The position numbers and the translations under genes were made by a program. This document shows, one piece after another, positions 1 to 5,196 of a stretch of DNA of 5,745 nt. The notes below the pieces were generated by a model that saw nothing but the letters and a program-made list of their open reading frames with translations, did not search any database and was not told the DNA's origin. The stretch covers positions 1 through 5,745 of the forward strand of contig JAHILE010000051.1 in assembly GCA_018897155.1 (NCBI GenBank), given 5' to 3'. Source of the DNA: Nanoarchaeota archaeon (lineage in GTDB: Archaea; EX4484-52; LFW-46). Position 1 is the first letter of the stretch; each line of letters starts with the position of its first letter.

Positions 1-660
1 AATTTCAATCCATTTGCTCCATTGTTTTATGAACTGATAATCAACCGGGCTGAACTCTTTTGCGAATTCAAGCGTTGCAGCAACATAGTTCAGGTATTTC
101 TCATCGCCTTTTTGAGAATATATATAAATGCCGTCATACACTAGGTATGGATTATTACCAATCCTCACCGCTTTTATGCAAGCATCTGATAATGTATCTT
201 CGCACGGGTCCGGCGAAAGATTTGCAAGCCCAAGCGCACTGGAATCTCCTGTCACGGTTACAACAGGCTCTCCGAATGCCTGAAGCTTGATATATTCTAT
301 TGTATTATCTAGTGAACCCGTGATATCTTTCGAGTACACGGCACCGCCCACTCCCGCAGCCAATATTCCAAATACTGCCAAAAGAGGCAATACGCCGATT
401 TCTGTTTCAGGCTTTTTTCCCGTAGGATATTGTTGAGCGTTCTCATCGGCAATAAAGTTTCTGAAAAGAGCATCGTGTTTCCTTGAGTCTGACGTAATTG
501 CGGCAAGAACTTTATTCAAATCAGATGTATCGCCGAAGTACGAGTTTGCGATACCTATGTACACTTTATTGAGAGAATTATCAACTGTTTTAGAGAGGCT
601 GCCTGCGGCTTCTTCAATGTATCTACCTACAAGACTGATTCCGTTTTCAACTCCTTTCAT
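1..660 (-). CDS. Hypothetical single-pass membrane protein, 3' end beyond window
   Basis: This frame is open from an ATG at 660 to the left edge (220 codons, no stop), so the C-terminus is missing. I do not recognise the family. Residues 1-85 are polar and largely helical. Residues 88-108 form one hydrophobic, Ala/Gly-rich membrane segment (starting IGVLPLLAVFGILAAG). The remainder is a soluble domain with a cysteine pair (C153, C161) and aromatic-rich strands; if it lies outside the cell the pair could be a disulfide (inference). ATG 660 was chosen because GAGGGG at 675-670 could act as a ribosome binding site 9 bases upstream. The frame stays open upstream to a TAA at 837-835, with only TTG codons (744, 717) as earlier possible starts, so a longer N-terminus is possible. 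It has its own probable promoter and is separated from serS by about 190 bases. Coding is well supported; function is unknown. Confidence 0.72.
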   Translation of the reverse strand, partial: MKGVENGISLVGRYIEEAAGSLSKTVDNSLNKVYIGIANSYFGDTSDLNKVLAAITSDSRKHDALFRNFIADENAQQYPTGKKPETEIGVLPLLAVFGILAAGVGGAVYSKDITGSLDNTIEYIKLQAFGEPVVTVTGDSSALGLANLSPDPCEDTLSDACIKAVRIGNNPYLVYDGIYIYSQKGDEKYLNYVAATLEFAKEFSPVDYQFIKQWSKWIEI

Positions 661-824
661 ACCACCAATCCCCTCACAAACATCATGAAACTCTCGTCGA
701 GTTTCAAGCCATTTCAAGGTTTGTTTTGCGCTGAAGCAGGCCAAACCATTGAAAGTGTTACTATTCGTATACGGTGAACCACTATCAAAGAGTAACGCTA
801 CACTATTATTATGTGACGAATGGG

Positions 825-833
825 TATATAAAT
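825..833 (-). promoter_or_regulatory. TATA box candidate for the partial membrane protein gene
   Basis: On the minus strand this reads ATTTATATA, a good archaeal TATA box. It predicts transcription starting near 803. That leaves a leader of about 140 bases before the chosen ATG at 660, unusually long for an archaeon, so either the leader has a role or translation starts earlier (TTG 744 or 717). Confidence 0.45.
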
Positions 834-892
834 GTTAGAAAGAGTGATTTTTAAGGATTTTCTGCTAAAATTGGAGAAATACGGCAGGGGAT

Positions 893-905
893 AAAGAAAA
901 AATAA
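893..905 (-). terminator. Poly-T terminator candidate downstream of serS
   Basis: The minus strand reads TTATTTTTTCTTT about 120 bases after the serS stop, and before the TATA box of the next gene. Archaeal RNA polymerase commonly terminates on such U-runs without a hairpin. No strong stem precedes it. The rest of the 838-1027 gap is AT-rich and holds no ORF or RNA gene that I can support. Confidence 0.4.
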
Positions 906-1027
906 GGCAAATGATAAATTATATATTTTTCAGCCGTCATTCAAGCATAGGATGTTCCTTTAGCTTCGGATTATATTCTACACTTATGTTGATTTAGAGG
1001 ATTTGCTTTTGCAATATGAAATAATAT

Positions 1028-2329
1028 TCATTTCGCATTATTTCCCATTTTGCCGGCAATGATTGTTATCCCGCCCATGTACGGCACAAGAACATCCGGC
1101 ACTTTAATTGTCCCGTCTTTCTGCTGGTAATTCTCGATTATTGCGACCATCGCCCTTGAAGTGGCGATCGCAGTAGAATTCAAAGTATGCACAAGTTCTG
1201 GTTTGTCTGATGTTGATTTTCGAAAGCGCACAGCAAGCCGCCTTGACTGGAAATCAGTGCAGTTGGAACATGAAACAACTTCGCGGTATGCGTTCTGCGA
1301 CGGCATCCACGCCTCTATGTCGTATTTTTTCGAGGCGACAACGCCCATGTCGCCGACGCATATATTGACCACATGATACGGAATTTTTAGCTGCTGAAAT
1401 ATCTCTTCTGCAATTTTCAGCAACTCGTCATGGATTTTCCACGAATCTTTCGGCTCGGAAAATACGAACATCTCGACCTTGTTGAACTGGTGCACACGGA
1501 AAATTCCTTTTGTGTCTTTTCCGTGCGAACCCGCTTCCTTCCTGAAACAGGGGCTTACGCCCGCATATTTCAGCGGAAGGTCTTTTGCATCAAGAATCTC
1601 GTTCATGTGCATAGGGCCGATCGCATGCTCTGAAGTCGCAATTAAGTAAAGGTCTTCGCCTTCGATTTTATACATCACTTTCTCAAAGTCGGACATATCG
1701 GTTACGCATTCATACGGCTTTCTCTGAATCATGTACGGCGGCTCTACAAGTGTAAAGCCTTTTTTTGCGAGTATTTCGAGTGCGAATCTAATCAATGCAT
1801 AATCAATGAGCACAAGCTCGTTTTTGAGGTAATAAAAGCGAGAGCCGGAAACATTTGCCGCGCGCTCCAAATCCGCAATGTCGAGTTTTTCAATTATGTC
1901 AACATGGCTTTTCAGCGGAAAATCGAATTTCGGGATTGTGCCCCATTTCTTTATTTCGACATTTTCGGTATCGTCTTTACCGGCAGGAACCGTTTCGTGA
2001 AGAATGTTCGGAAATTTCATCAGAGCCGTGCGAATCCCTTCTTCCTCTTTTGCGATTTCGGAATCAAATTCCCTGATTTTGTCCGAGAGCTTTTTCATTT
2101 TTTCGATGATTACATTGGCGTCCTTTTTTTCCTTTTTCAATTTAGCGACTTCCTCCGCAAGCTTGTTTCGCTCGCATTTTGCATCGTCTGCTTCTTTTGA
2201 AAGCGTGCGCCAGACTTTGTCCTGCGTGATGACTTCATCAACAAGAGGAATCATTTCTTTTGCGCCTCTTTTTTTCAGGTCGCTTATGATAACATGCGGC
2301 GTCTCGCGGAACAATTTTATGTCAAGCAT
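1028..2329 (-). CDS. serS: Seryl-tRNA synthetase (class II, archaeal standard type)
   Basis: This cytoplasmic enzyme activates serine with ATP and charges tRNA-Ser. The 433 residues match the usual family length. Residues about 33-103 are the charged, Lys/Glu-rich antiparallel coiled-coil arm that grips the long variable arm of tRNA-Ser. The catalytic domain follows, with the serine-binding TSE motif (T232-S233-E234), motif 2 (FRKEAG at 262-267 with R263, then FRVHQFNKVE ending at E286), the EVVSCSNC stretch (349-356), and motif 3 at 383-402 (LNSTAIATSRAMVAIIENYQ, key R392). The LNSTAIATSR wording of motif 3 is typical of archaeal SerRS; many bacteria have NGSG. It is the standard enzyme, not the rare methanogen type, which lacks this N-terminal arm. 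The ATG at 2329 is supported by a TATA box 27 bases upstream, implying a leaderless mRNA. All key residues that I can place are intact. Confidence 0.97.
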   Translation of the reverse strand: MLDIKLFRETPHVIISDLKKRGAKEMIPLVDEVITQDKVWRTLSKEADDAKCERNKLAEEVAKLKKEKKDANVIIEKMKKLSDKIREFDSEIAKEEEGIRTALMKFPNILHETVPAGKDDTENVEIKKWGTIPKFDFPLKSHVDIIEKLDIADLERAANVSGSRFYYLKNELVLIDYALIRFALEILAKKGFTLVEPPYMIQRKPYECVTDMSDFEKVMYKIEGEDLYLIATSEHAIGPMHMNEILDAKDLPLKYAGVSPCFRKEAGSHGKDTKGIFRVHQFNKVEMFVFSEPKDSWKIHDELLKIAEEIFQQLKIPYHVVNICVGDMGVVASKKYDIEAWMPSQNAYREVVSCSNCTDFQSRRLAVRFRKSTSDKPELVHTLNSTAIATSRAMVAIIENYQQKDGTIKVPDVLVPYMGGITIIAGKMGNNAK

Positions 2330-2352
2330 ATCATTACTTAGAAATTCAAGAG

Positions 2353-2359
2353 ATTTAAA
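2353..2359 (-). promoter_or_regulatory. TATA box of a leaderless serS promoter
   Basis: The minus strand reads TTTAAAT, preceded by a purine-rich AAACC that could serve as a TFB recognition element. Its centre (2356) is 27 bases from the A of the serS ATG, so transcription should begin at or next to the start codon. No Shine-Dalgarno sequence is visible before the ATG, consistent with a leaderless message. Confidence 0.6.
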
Positions 2360-2366
2360 GGTTTAT

Positions 2367-2380
2367 GAAAGGAAAAACCG
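2367..2380 (-). terminator. Poly-T terminator candidate for the rhomboid transcript
   Basis: The minus strand reads CGGTTTTTCCTTTC, two T-runs just before the serS TATA box. It is well placed to end a transcript from the rhomboid gene and the small gene behind it before serS begins. The call rests on sequence composition and position only. Confidence 0.3.
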
Positions 2381-2415
2381 CCATTGATTGGATTTAACTC
2401 GGCGGGTTTATGAAG

Positions 2416-2515
2416 TTCTGCGTTAGCAGAATTTGGGCGAGCCGCAGCGAGCCATAAAACTGCATGTTATATTCTCCGAACGAAGTAAGGACGAGGAGCG
2501 AAGCGACGAAGAAGT
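2416..2515. repeat. Intergenic palindrome, short direct repeat and purine-rich GAGCGAAGCG-type element
   Basis: The gap between serS and the small gene at 2532 has three kinds of structure. At 2416-2431 there is a perfect stem TTCTGC-GTTA-GCAGAA. At 2437-2453 GCGAGCC occurs twice, 10 bases apart. From about 2477 to 2515 the plus strand is almost pure purine plus C, built from GAA/CGA/GCG steps including GAGCGAAGCG. This last stretch resembles the GAGTGAAGCGCAGCGAA of the repeat inside cbf5 at the right edge, suggesting a dispersed repeat family (inference). No tRNA, box C/D RNA or ORF was found here. Confidence 0.5.
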
Positions 2516-2531
2516 CAACGGTGGGGGCTCA

Positions 2532-2774
2532 TTAAACGAAATACCTTTCTGCCAGAATTATGGCTTCTTGCGTCTTTTTATCAATCTCTTCCATATTTAG
2601 TTTGCCCTGAACTATTTTCAAGATTTCTTCTGCTCTACCCTTTTTTGAAGAAAAGCTTGAGACTGACAAATTATAAACGTTCGTTCCAGCAGGAAATTTA
2701 TCGATTTGAATTACGGTTGTATCACCCACAATTTGGTATTTCATTGCACCTACGGGGGTGCTACGTTGTGCCAT
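2532..2774 (-). CDS. Small hypothetical protein (80 aa) downstream of the rhomboid gene
   Basis: I do not recognise this protein. From the ATG at 2774 it is 80 residues: a short N-terminus, a strand-rich part (MKYQIVGDTTVIQIDKF, then NVYNLSVSSF), a basic turn (SSKKGR), and an amphipathic helical C-terminus ending LAERYFV. It has no cysteines, membrane segment or signal peptide, so it is probably cytoplasmic. The frame extends upstream to a TTG at 2840 that would overlap the rhomboid stop, but there is no ATG or GTG before 2774. Another ATG at 2744 (70 aa) has AGGTG only 2 bases ahead, too close for a good ribosome site. The 2774 start is favoured because its A is the last base of a TAA that ends a 16-codon mini-ORF starting at the rhomboid stop, which would allow coupled translation. 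Probably co-transcribed with the rhomboid gene. Confidence 0.55.
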   Translation of the reverse strand: MAQRSTPVGAMKYQIVGDTTVIQIDKFPAGTNVYNLSVSSFSSKKGRAEEILKIVQGKLNMEEIDKKTQEAIILAERYFV

Positions 2775-2824
2775 TAGGGGATAAAAAGCGTACTTTTCGC
2801 GCGCATTCCGCGTACCAACATCAT
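2774..2824 (-). other. 16-codon mini-ORF linking rhomboid and the 80-aa gene
   Basis: An ATG overlaps the rhomboid stop as TGATG (shared A at 2824) and opens a frame encoding MMLVRGMRAKSTLFIP. Its stop overlaps the ATG of the 80-aa gene as TAATG (shared A at 2774). Both junctions overlap by one base, the classic geometry of termination-reinitiation. It may be a leader peptide, a coupling device or coincidence. It is too short to judge as a protein. Confidence 0.25.
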
Positions 2825-3459
2825 CAGAAACCAAAGGCAAAAATATATCCCTTCAGATAGTACAAAATCGCATTTATCAGCATAACGTAACTTACCAGCG
2901 CGACTACCGCAACTGCAAGGCTTCTTTTCCAATCAGGAATCCAGAATTTGCCAAGCGCAATTCCGATAAAAAACCCGATGATGTGCGAAACAAAGGCAGT
3001 ATTGCTCACAACGCCCTGTGAGATTGCAACAACGTTATAGATAAAATACATGAGCGCAGAGACGCCGACAGGAGCTAATAGCAGCAATGAAAAACGCATC
3101 GGCTTTGTAAGCATTGCAAGCGCAGCAAGCGTGAAAATCGCAGCTGATGCCCCGAGCATTCCCGCGCCGGGATAAACCGGAATGCTTAAGAGAAAAGACA
3201 GAATGCCTCCTGCAAAAAACGCAAATAAGAGCTTTTGCGCGCCTAAATCGCGCTCCGCAAATCCGCCAAAAATGTAGAGAAACAGCATATTTCCCGCAAG
3301 ATGGGTGATGCTTGCATGAGCAAAAATTGCAGTTATCAAAAGAAGGTAATTTTTTGAAAGAAGCGCGGAATAGCTGAATGCAAGATCCGCTCCGTAGAAC
3401 CATGAATATATGCTGGCAGCTATTGAAGCCAGTATGAGTGTGTTCGTTATTCTGCCCAT
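2824..3459 (-). CDS. Rhomboid family intramembrane serine protease
   Basis: Rhomboids cleave membrane proteins within or next to their transmembrane segments, using a Ser-His dyad buried in the membrane. Numbering from the ATG at 3459 (211 residues), the hallmarks are HLAGNMLFLYIFG (H53, N57), the catalytic motif GASA with Ser105, and the catalytic His159 in SHIIGFFIGIALG. At least six hydrophobic segments are visible, giving the six-helix core plus a possible extra C-terminal helix before LKGYIFAFGF. The frame extends 24 codons upstream to a TTG at 3531, but the ATG at 3459 fits better because a TATA box is centred about 27 bases before it and the upstream residues look like translated promoter. 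Substrate unknown. It diverges from the DUF106 insertase-like gene, so two membrane-protein handling functions are adjacent, though separately transcribed. Family assignment is firm. Confidence 0.92.
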   Translation of the reverse strand: MGRITNTLILASIAASIYSWFYGADLAFSYSALLSKNYLLLITAIFAHASITHLAGNMLFLYIFGGFAERDLGAQKLLFAFFAGGILSFLLSIPVYPGAGMLGASAAIFTLAALAMLTKPMRFSLLLLAPVGVSALMYFIYNVVAISQGVVSNTAFVSHIIGFFIGIALGKFWIPDWKRSLAVAVVALVSYVMLINAILYYLKGYIFAFGF

Positions 3460-3482
3460 ATTCCGTATATCTCCGGCAATAC

Positions 3483-3489
3483 ATATATA
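3483..3489 (-). promoter_or_regulatory. TATA box of a leaderless rhomboid promoter
   Basis: The minus strand reads CTATATATG across this site. Its centre lies about 27 bases from the A of the ATG at 3459, predicting a leaderless or nearly leaderless transcript. This is the main evidence for the shorter N-terminus. GGAG lies 11 bases ahead of the ATG but would be at or near the 5' end of the RNA. Confidence 0.55.
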
Positions 3490-3511
3490 GATTTGGTAGC
3501 CTGATAACGCC

Positions 3512-3519
3512 TTTTTATA
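3512..3519 (+). promoter_or_regulatory. TATA box for the DUF106-ribosomal protein operon
   Basis: TTTTTATA here predicts a transcription start near 3541 and a leader of about 16 bases before the ATG at 3557. That leader contains GTGAT (3549-3553), a match to the archaeal anti-Shine-Dalgarno. The site is only about 25 bases from the oppositely directed rhomboid TATA box, so the two promoters may compete or be co-regulated. Confidence 0.45.
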
Positions 3520-3521
3520 GA

Positions 3522-3566
3522 TTAGCGCCAAATGTTAGGCATATTTATGTGATGATATGGCGCTAA
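3522..3566. repeat. 9-bp inverted repeat across the divergent promoter
   Basis: TTAGCGCCA (3522-3530) and TGGCGCTAA (3558-3566) are perfect reverse complements separated by 27 bases. The left arm abuts the TATA box of the plus-strand operon; the right arm covers the first codons of the DUF106 gene. The spacing (36 bases centre to centre) could suit a dimeric regulator bound at two sites, or a stem in the DNA, but the right arm also encodes Met-Ala-Leu-Thr, so chance is possible. Confidence 0.4.
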
Positions 3567-4264
3567 CAGAGTTTTTCAACATCATTTTCGCACCCTTTAT
3601 GGCACAAGGTCCTATGTTTGCGATATCTATTGTCTCCCTCATGATTTCATTCACATTTTCAGCCCTTTATTTAGTCTTTGTAGACCAGCAAAAAATGAAG
3701 CGGATAAAGGCAGAAATCAAGGAATCACAGGAAAAAATGAAAAAAGCCCAGAAAGAGCACAATGACAAAGAAATAAAAAGCTTGTTTTCAAACAGTATGA
3801 AGCTCCAGAACGAAATGATGAAGCTCACCTTAAAGCCGATTATAGTTTCAATGCTTTTGTTTTTCATCGTAATCCCGTGGATGTACGCGAATTATGGTGA
3901 TGTAAGCGCAAAAATCGTTGACGGAAAAGGCATACTTGTTTACGGCGCATTGAGTGAAAATATAAGCGCCACAAACAGCACATTTAGATTTTCCGGCAAC
4001 ACAGACAGCAAGATATATGATATCGGCAACAAATTCGAGTTTGCAGGCAAGACGTGGAACACGTCATACCAGTCCGATGCGCGCGGATATTTCGAAAAGC
4101 TGCGCAATGTCCCTGTTTACGGCATGCTGACGCTTGAAAATGCGCGCTTCAAACTGCCGTTTCGTTTCCCGGGAATCGGCGACAATGTCGGATGGCTCGG
4201 ATTATACATCATAATTTCAATACCTTCCACAATGCTATTCAGGAAGATTTTAGGAGTGGATTAA
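3557..4264 (+). CDS. DUF106 membrane protein, YidC/Get1/EMC3-like insertase
   Basis: This is the archaeal DUF106 (Ylp1) family, distant relative of YidC/Oxa1, Get1, EMC3 and TMCO1, thought to help insert proteins into the cell membrane. The 235 residues show the expected layout: a hydrophobic N-terminus with TM1 at about 20-42, a highly charged cytoplasmic coiled coil at 43-90 (DQQKMKRIKAEIKESQEKMK onward), TM2 at about 92-112 (IVSMLLFFIVIPWMY), a soluble segment of about 95 residues (113-205), and TM3 at about 212-230. The middle segment carries three N-X-S/T sites (N135, N140, N168), fitting an extracytoplasmic, possibly glycosylated loop that may be longer than usual in the family (inference). 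GTGAT precedes the ATG by 3 bases. It heads the plus-strand operon, just ahead of rpl34e as in many archaea, but adk, the usual upstream gene, is replaced by a divergent rhomboid gene. Confidence 0.88.
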   Translation: MALTEFFNIIFAPFMAQGPMFAISIVSLMISFTFSALYLVFVDQQKMKRIKAEIKESQEKMKKAQKEHNDKEIKSLFSNSMKLQNEMMKLTLKPIIVSMLLFFIVIPWMYANYGDVSAKIVDGKGILVYGALSENISATNSTFRFSGNTDSKIYDIGNKFEFAGKTWNTSYQSDARGYFEKLRNVPVYGMLTLENARFKLPFRFPGIGDNVGWLGLYIIISIPSTMLFRKILGVD

Positions 4265-4267
4265 AAA

Positions 4268-4525
4268 ATGGTACAATTAAGTAGCATTGAAATAATGGTG
4301 CTTACTTTTGAATTAATGAAGAAAGGATATGGCTTCAGAGAAACTGGAAATAAAACCTACGAAATATTTGATGGCAAAGGGGCTCTTGGGCACGTAAATA
4401 TGGCAAGCAATGAATTATTATTTGATGGGTTCAATAGCTTTGGTGACAAAAATTTTGCAGATATTGTCAAAAAATATCTTCCAAAAGAATATATTTTAAA
4501 GATTATTCCAGAACATCTTATTTAA
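4268..4525 (+). CDS. Hypothetical 85-aa protein between DUF106 and rpl34e
   Basis: I do not recognise this protein. It starts 3 bases after the DUF106 stop, with GGAGTG (4253-4258) inside the end of that gene as a likely ribosome site 9 bases from the ATG, so translation is probably coupled. The protein is compact and soluble: an N-terminal helix (SSIEIMVLTFELMKKGYGF), a short strand/turn section with repeated DG/G turns (TYEIFDGKGALGHV, NELLFDGFNSFGD), and a C-terminal helix ending in IIPEHLI. There are no cysteines, signal peptide or membrane segment. Its codons are visibly more AT-rich than those of DUF106, rpl34e or cbf5, which hints at a later arrival in this operon or weaker selection on codon use. 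It is not part of the conserved archaeal gene order. Tight packing supports it being a real gene; function unknown. Confidence 0.68.
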   Translation: MVQLSSIEIMVLTFELMKKGYGFRETGNKTYEIFDGKGALGHVNMASNELLFDGFNSFGDKNFADIVKKYLPKEYILKIIPEHLI

Positions 4526-4546
4526 GACGTAATTCGATGTGATACT

Positions 4547-4816
4547 ATGACATCCCCAAGAAACAATACAAAATCGGCAATATGGAAGAAAATTCGCGTT
4601 CCTTCAGGCGTTTCACGATTGCACATAAAGCGCAAAAAGGTAAATGCGGCGCACTGCGCAGTATGCAAAACAGAGCTTTCCGGAGTTCCAAGCAAAAGAT
4701 CTTATGAGATGCGAAAACTTTCAAAGACCGAAAAGAGGCCCGAGAGAATGTACGGCGGCGTGCTTTGCGGAAACTGCGTAAAGGAGAAACTAAAGGCGTC
4801 TATAAGGGCAAAGTAA
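4547..4816 (+). CDS. rpl34e: Large subunit ribosomal protein L34e (eL34)
   Basis: This is a component of the archaeal/eukaryotic large ribosomal subunit, absent from bacteria. The 89 residues are strongly basic and carry the family signature: a zinc ribbon from HCAVCKTELSGVP (C37, C40) paired with GGVLCGNC (C74, C77), and the highly conserved region RSYEMRKLSKTEKRPERMYG (51-70). Length and motif order are normal for archaeal eL34. The N-terminal basic tail probably threads into rRNA. TGTGAT lies 3 bases before the ATG, the same arrangement as in front of the DUF106 gene. It sits where expected, downstream of DUF106, but is separated from it by an unfamiliar 85-codon gene and followed by another unfamiliar gene in place of cmk. 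Confidence 0.96.
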   Translation: MTSPRNNTKSAIWKKIRVPSGVSRLHIKRKKVNAAHCAVCKTELSGVPSKRSYEMRKLSKTEKRPERMYGGVLCGNCVKEKLKASIRAK

Positions 4817-4825
4817 AATACTATC
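4814..4825 (+). promoter_or_regulatory. Weak internal TATA-like site before the Cys-cluster gene
   Basis: TAAAATACTAT lies just at the end of rpl34e, with its centre about 28 bases from the ATG at 4849. It could drive a leaderless internal transcript. The match is weak, and the gene may simply be read through from the operon promoter. Confidence 0.2.
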
Positions 4826-4848
4826 TGTTTTCATAGGTTGGGTATTTT

Positions 4849-5163
4849 ATGAAGAATTTATATTTTCCGGAATTTTTGAGAGGTACTGAAACGCGCGGTC
4901 ATGCATGGATTGGAAAAAAGAAGACTGTTACAACTATTGAAAATAACCCTCTTCTTGGAGAATCGCTTAAACTTCAATTAAGTGCTATGAATGATGAGCA
5001 AATATATGGTGCGCTTAAATCAGTATGTCATGGTTGTGATGATTCTTGTGTGTATGCTACATGTGTGATTATGCAGCAGTTAAAAAGCGATTTTAAAAAC
5101 AATAGCTTAAAAGAACGTACTGCCGAAGCATACATAAACGGAGAGCCGTCAATATTATTATAG
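4849..5163 (+). CDS. Hypothetical 104-aa protein with a four-cysteine cluster, in the cmk position
   Basis: I do not recognise this protein. Its notable feature is a cysteine cluster in the middle: C60-x2-C63-x3-C67-x4-C72 (VCHGCDDSCVYATC), followed by a helix (VIMQQLKSDFKNNSLKERTAEAY). All four cysteines lie within 13 residues, compatible with a metal or Fe-S site, or with disulfides. The N-terminal 45 residues are basic, with no signal peptide or membrane segment. It occupies the slot between rpl34e and rpl14e where many archaea carry cmk (cytidylate kinase), yet it has no P-loop (GxxGxGK) and is far too short to be a kinase. There is no strong ribosome site; AGGTTGGG at 4835-4842 is a poor match. 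Codon use is AT-rich, like the 85-aa ORF. Two in-frame stop codons, one in each 12-bp repeat unit, close the frame. Confidence 0.66.
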   Translation: MKNLYFPEFLRGTETRGHAWIGKKKTVTTIENNPLLGESLKLQLSAMNDEQIYGALKSVCHGCDDSCVYATCVIMQQLKSDFKNNSLKERTAEAYINGEPSILL

Positions 5164-5182
5164 ATTAAATTATAGATTAAAT
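5159..5182 (+). repeat. 12-bp perfect tandem duplication spanning stop codon and rpl14e leader
   Basis: TATAGATTAAAT occurs twice back to back. The first copy contains the TAG stop of the 104-aa gene; the second repeats that stop in frame and supplies an AT-rich TATA-like stretch about 24 bases before the rpl14e ATG. It looks like a recent small duplication, possibly strengthening a promoter for rpl14e. Confidence 0.7.
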
Positions 5183-5186
5183 AAAT

Positions 5187-5191
5187 GGTGA
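5187..5191 (+). promoter_or_regulatory. Shine-Dalgarno GGTGA that decides the rpl14e start
   Basis: GGTGA, the core of the archaeal ribosome binding consensus, stands 5 bases before the ATG at 5197. It overlaps an in-frame upstream ATG at 5185, which has no such site. This selects the downstream start and a protein beginning MPAIETGRVC. Confidence 0.7.
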
Positions 5192-5196
5192 AAAAT

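Noticed and set aside
60-290. 76-codon plus-strand frame
   Set aside because: Antisense to the partial membrane protein frame, which is open for 220 codons and has coherent protein features.
2004-2387. 127-codon plus-strand frame, and a 98-codon frame beside it
   Set aside because: Antisense to the SerRS coiled coil. The Phe/Ser/Leu-rich composition is the usual mirror of Lys/Glu-rich codons.
2388-2531. Possible tRNA or other structured RNA gene between serS and the 80-aa gene
   Set aside because: There is no T-loop consensus (GTTCGA) or cloverleaf pairing. Only short palindromes and repeats can be supported.
3035-3484. 149-codon minus-strand frame overlapping the rhomboid gene
   Set aside because: Same strand, shifted frame. 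The rhomboid frame carries the catalytic motifs; this one is rich in Cys, His and Arg with no domain.
3460-3531. 24-residue N-terminal extension of the rhomboid protease from TTG 3531
   Set aside because: It would translate through the TATA box. An ATG at 3459 sits at the proper leaderless distance.
3549-3555. GTGATGA, a match to the box C motif of C/D guide RNAs
   Set aside because: No convincing C', D' and D boxes (CTGA) at proper spacing follow. The motif is better explained as the Shine-Dalgarno site of the DUF106 gene.
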